64,000 nucleotides of DNA from NCBI GenBank assembly GCA_016715965.1, contig JADJXG010000001.1, positions 698,501-762,500 of the forward strand, given 5' to 3'. Positions within the stretch are counted from its first letter, which is position 1, and each line of letters opens with the position of its first letter. Below the pieces are notes generated by a model, which saw nothing but the letters and a program-made list of their open reading frames with translations, did no database searches and had not been told where the DNA came from. Both the position numbers and the translations under genes were made by a program. Positions 61,963 to 64,000 of this stretch are shown here, one piece after another. This stretch comes from Saprospiraceae bacterium (GTDB lineage Bacteria > Bacteroidota > Bacteroidia > Chitinophagales > Saprospiraceae).

Positions 61963-64000
61963 TTATATTTTTTGGACAAATAACTGAACCTTGGCATTGT
62001 TGGAGGAAACCAAAAATCCAATGTTCTGCTTTAATCTGATTAGTTTGATGTCTCTGATATTTCCTCTCAATCCCTTTTCGGTCAGTGGAAAATTATAATA
62101 ATGACATTGATGTGCCGGATCTAATTTTACCATACCGCCAATTCCCGCATCCGCTCGTGTGGTTTCAATTTCGCTATCCATAAAATTACCAGCAAATAAA
62201 ATTTCTTCCAATCCGTCCTGATCCCAATCCATTGCCAATAGGGAGGTCGTTGCAGACATTTGAGCTTGTGGTGGCAAATGAACCATTTTGAAGTCTCTTC
62301 CGGTATTAAAAAAAATAACCGACCCAAATATTTTTGCATTCAAGTGAAGTCCGGATGATTTTCCCTCTGACAATATATCATCCAGAGATGCTTCAGAGAA
62401 CAACCGGTAGGTAGGGAATTTTTCTTTAATGAAGGGCAGCTGTTCCGATGCACACTGTCTTCCGCGGACGGGCACCAATTTGTTTTCATTGTGCTTGGCC
62501 AACAAAATGTCATAAGTTCCGTTCTGATCAAAATCGTCGCAGAAAACTTCCAATGGATGATCTTTGTCCGGTTGAAACTTATAGTTTTGGCCCATATTCC
62601 CGGCAACCAAATCGATGTTTCCGTCCCGATCCAAATCAGAGGCAGAAAGCGATTGCCACCAACCTTCTGTATTCTGCAATCCCGGGAATTGGGAAGAAAT
62701 GTCTTCCATCTTATCATTCTTCCATTTATAAATGGTGACAGGCATCCATTCGCCCACCAGAATCAGTTCTTGTTTTTGATCTTTATCGATATCTGCACAA
62801 ACAGCCGCTGTGATCATTCCGGGATTTAAATTTGGCAATGCTTTACTGAGGTCGGTAAATTGAGCCTTGCCATCATTTCTCAACAAATAAGACCTTGGTG
62901 CAAATGGATATTGATTTGGCTTGCTTCGTCCTCCCCTGAAAATATCCAAATCTCCATCTCCGTCAAAATCGAAAATGGCAATATCTGATCCGGATGAAGC
63001 AATGGCTGGTAAATGCTTGTTTGCTTTTACAAAATTGCCTCTGCCATCATTCAGATACAATCTGTCCTGATAGCTTGCACCTTCTTCCAGATCATTTCCA
63101 CCGGACACCACATATAAGTCGAGATCTCCATCACCATCAGCATCAAAAAAAGCAGAACCTACATCTTCAAATTTTGCGTCCTGCCAAATAAATTTTTGTT
63201 GGCTTACGAAGAATTTACCCTCCCCGTTTTGAAAATAAACCTGGGCCTTCTGGTTGCGTGCGGCACCTACAAAGAAATCTTCCAATCCGTCCTTGTTGAT
63301 ATCTGCTATGGCAAGACATGGACCCAATCTACTCAATCTATGGGGTAGCAGAATTTGCTTCTGATAATCATTGAATAAATTTTCTTGATGGATAAAAGGA
63401 GGGCTGATCAATTGATCGGTTTGATCCGTGAAAAGACTTTTGGTGGTTACCCTACTTTGGCTTGAGATTGCATCTGAATATTTTGCAATAAACAATTGAC
63501 CGATCGCTGGCTTGTGATAAACTGCTTTTTTGCCATCCTGCCATATCACTTCGACGGAATCCACAGAGTTTCTTTTTCCCAATCCAAAGAATAAATCAGA
63601 CTGTGAGCTAGACAAGTATCCTCTAGATACGCGAAGCCTTGCGGTCTGTTTTGTTGTATCTGTATAAACATGACAAGTCGTACCAATCCCCATGAGGTTT
63701 GATGCGCTTCCGATCAATCGGACCTGGAAACTCCGATTGGTGTTTTGGTTGTTCCGATAGATGAAGGCCTCCTCATCTATATTACTGATCACCAAATCGA
63801 GATCACCATCTCCATCCAAATCCGCAACAGCAGCACCATTGGAATAACTGGGTTCAGAGATTCCCCATTCAGTCATTTTTTTATCAAAATTAAAATGGCC
63901 CTTATTTTGAAAAACAAAATTGGCCAATTTTACAGCTGGATAAAATTCATAAAGATTTTGGGGCCCGTCGAGACGAATCGCATCACCACCAGATCTTTTA
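61963..64000 (-). CDS. CRTAC1-type FG-GAP/UnbV protein (5' end beyond window)
   Basis: The frame is open to the right edge of the window, so the N-terminus is missing; the visible 678 residues begin inside the protein. FG-GAP/VCBS repeats with DxDxDG loops are frequent (VADLDGDGDLDLVISN, FFDADGDGDLDLYVVSGGND, IFDFDGDGDLDIFRGG, DLDRDGNIDLVAGNMG, MDWDQDGLEEILFAGNF). An internal UnbV-like stretch (RLIGSASNLMGIGTTCHVYTD, then SSQSDLFFGLGKRNSVDSVEVIWQDGKK) lies in the first third of the visible part. It is seven bases upstream of the second CRTAC1 gene and surely cotranscribed. A TTG at 63927 is not a real start since the frame continues beyond it. Confidence 0.85.
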   Translation of the reverse strand, partial: KRSGGDAIRLDGPQNLYEFYPAVKLANFVFQNKGHFNFDKKMTEWGISEPSYSNGAAVADLDGDGDLDLVISNIDEEAFIYRNNQNTNRSFQVRLIGSASNLMGIGTTCHVYTDTTKQTARLRVSRGYLSSSQSDLFFGLGKRNSVDSVEVIWQDGKKAVYHKPAIGQLFIAKYSDAISSQSRVTTKSLFTDQTDQLISPPFIHQENLFNDYQKQILLPHRLSRLGPCLAIADINKDGLEDFFVGAARNQKAQVYFQNGEGKFFVSQQKFIWQDAKFEDVGSAFFDADGDGDLDLYVVSGGNDLEEGASYQDRLYLNDGRGNFVKANKHLPAIASSGSDIAIFDFDGDGDLDIFRGGRSKPNQYPFAPRSYLLRNDGKAQFTDLSKALPNLNPGMITAAVCADIDKDQKQELILVGEWMPVTIYKWKNDKMEDISSQFPGLQNTEGWWQSLSASDLDRDGNIDLVAGNMGQNYKFQPDKDHPLEVFCDDFDQNGTYDILLAKHNENKLVPVRGRQCASEQLPFIKEKFPTYRLFSEASLDDILSEGKSSGLHLNAKIFGSVIFFNTGRDFKMVHLPPQAQMSATTSLLAMDWDQDGLEEILFAGNFMDSEIETTRADAGIGGMVKLDPAHQCHYYNFPLTEKGLRGNIRDIKLIRLKQNIGFLVSSNNAKVQLFVQKI

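Noticed and set aside
61956..62021. N-terminal extension of the CRTAC1-type lipoprotein
   Set aside because: It would overlap the upstream gene's end and remove the lipoprotein signal from the N-terminus.

Overview
The window is a chromosomal segment of a Bacteroidota bacterium, most likely from the Saprospiraceae/Chitinophagales side of the phylum. The grounds are: many secreted proteins ending in type IX secretion (T9SS) C-terminal sorting domains, a giant multi-domain secreted protein of the kind common in Saprospiraceae, FG-GAP/UnbV (CRTAC1-type) proteins, FecA-like TonB-dependent uptake, a Bacteroidota-type YebC, and several upstream matches to the Bacteroidota -7 promoter consensus TAnnTTTG. 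Shine-Dalgarno sequences are almost absent. No rRNA, tRNA, CRISPR array, insertion sequence or prophage was recognised. Family names come from reading motifs, not from database searches.

Layout. 1-3.06 kb: a T9SS cargo cluster (one 5'-truncated gene, two complete genes, one orphan sorting-domain relic) that ends in a 224-bp array of 32 exactly phased heptamers. 3.1-5.7 kb: kynureninase and kynurenine 3-monooxygenase (tryptophan to 3-hydroxyanthranilate). 5.9-10.2 kb: a small outer-membrane barrel protein, half of a peptide-type ABC importer (binding lipoprotein plus one permease), and a TIGR01777-type epimerase-like protein. 10.4-16.6 kb: DUF3467 protein, S9 peptidase, HAD phosphatase-like protein, viroplasmin-RNase H and a hybrid histidine kinase, all on the plus strand. 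16.7-24 kb: FecA-like receptor, baeRF-type release-factor-like protein, TerC, DUF1684 protein, an unexplained G+C-rich intergenic element, HemW, and a cysteine-less MGMT-like protein. 24.2-31.6 kb: glycosyltransferase and EF-G paralogue (minus strand), then O-antigen ligase-like protein, EamA transporter and a TPR protein (plus strand).

31.9-40.8 kb is a tightly packed seven-gene minus-strand unit: yebC, a TMTC-like membrane/TPR protein, a GH3-serine hydrolase fusion, an FtsX-type permease, a small unknown protein, and two cyclophilin-type prolyl isomerases. A perfect 20-bp palindrome overlaps the putative yebC promoter. 40.8-47.3 kb holds kup, a XerD-like recombinase, a secreted beta-propeller protein and an APC amino-acid permease. 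47.3-51.2 kb holds a small lipoprotein with an unusual CX4CH motif and a polyamine operon of arginine decarboxylase, agmatinase and a deoxyhypusine-synthase-like protein with altered active-site residues. 51.2-59.4 kb holds a QueG-like iron-sulfur protein and the 2107-residue secreted protein with its small secreted partner. 59.7-64 kb holds two CRTAC1-type proteins, the second running off the window.

Most genes are ordinary housekeeping or cell-envelope functions. The least explained items are the heptamer array with the adjoining sorting-domain relic, the G+C-rich element at about 21.9-22.1 kb, the DHS-like protein of the polyamine operon, the palindrome at yebC, and the dockerin-like/cohesin-like pair inside the giant T9SS protein.
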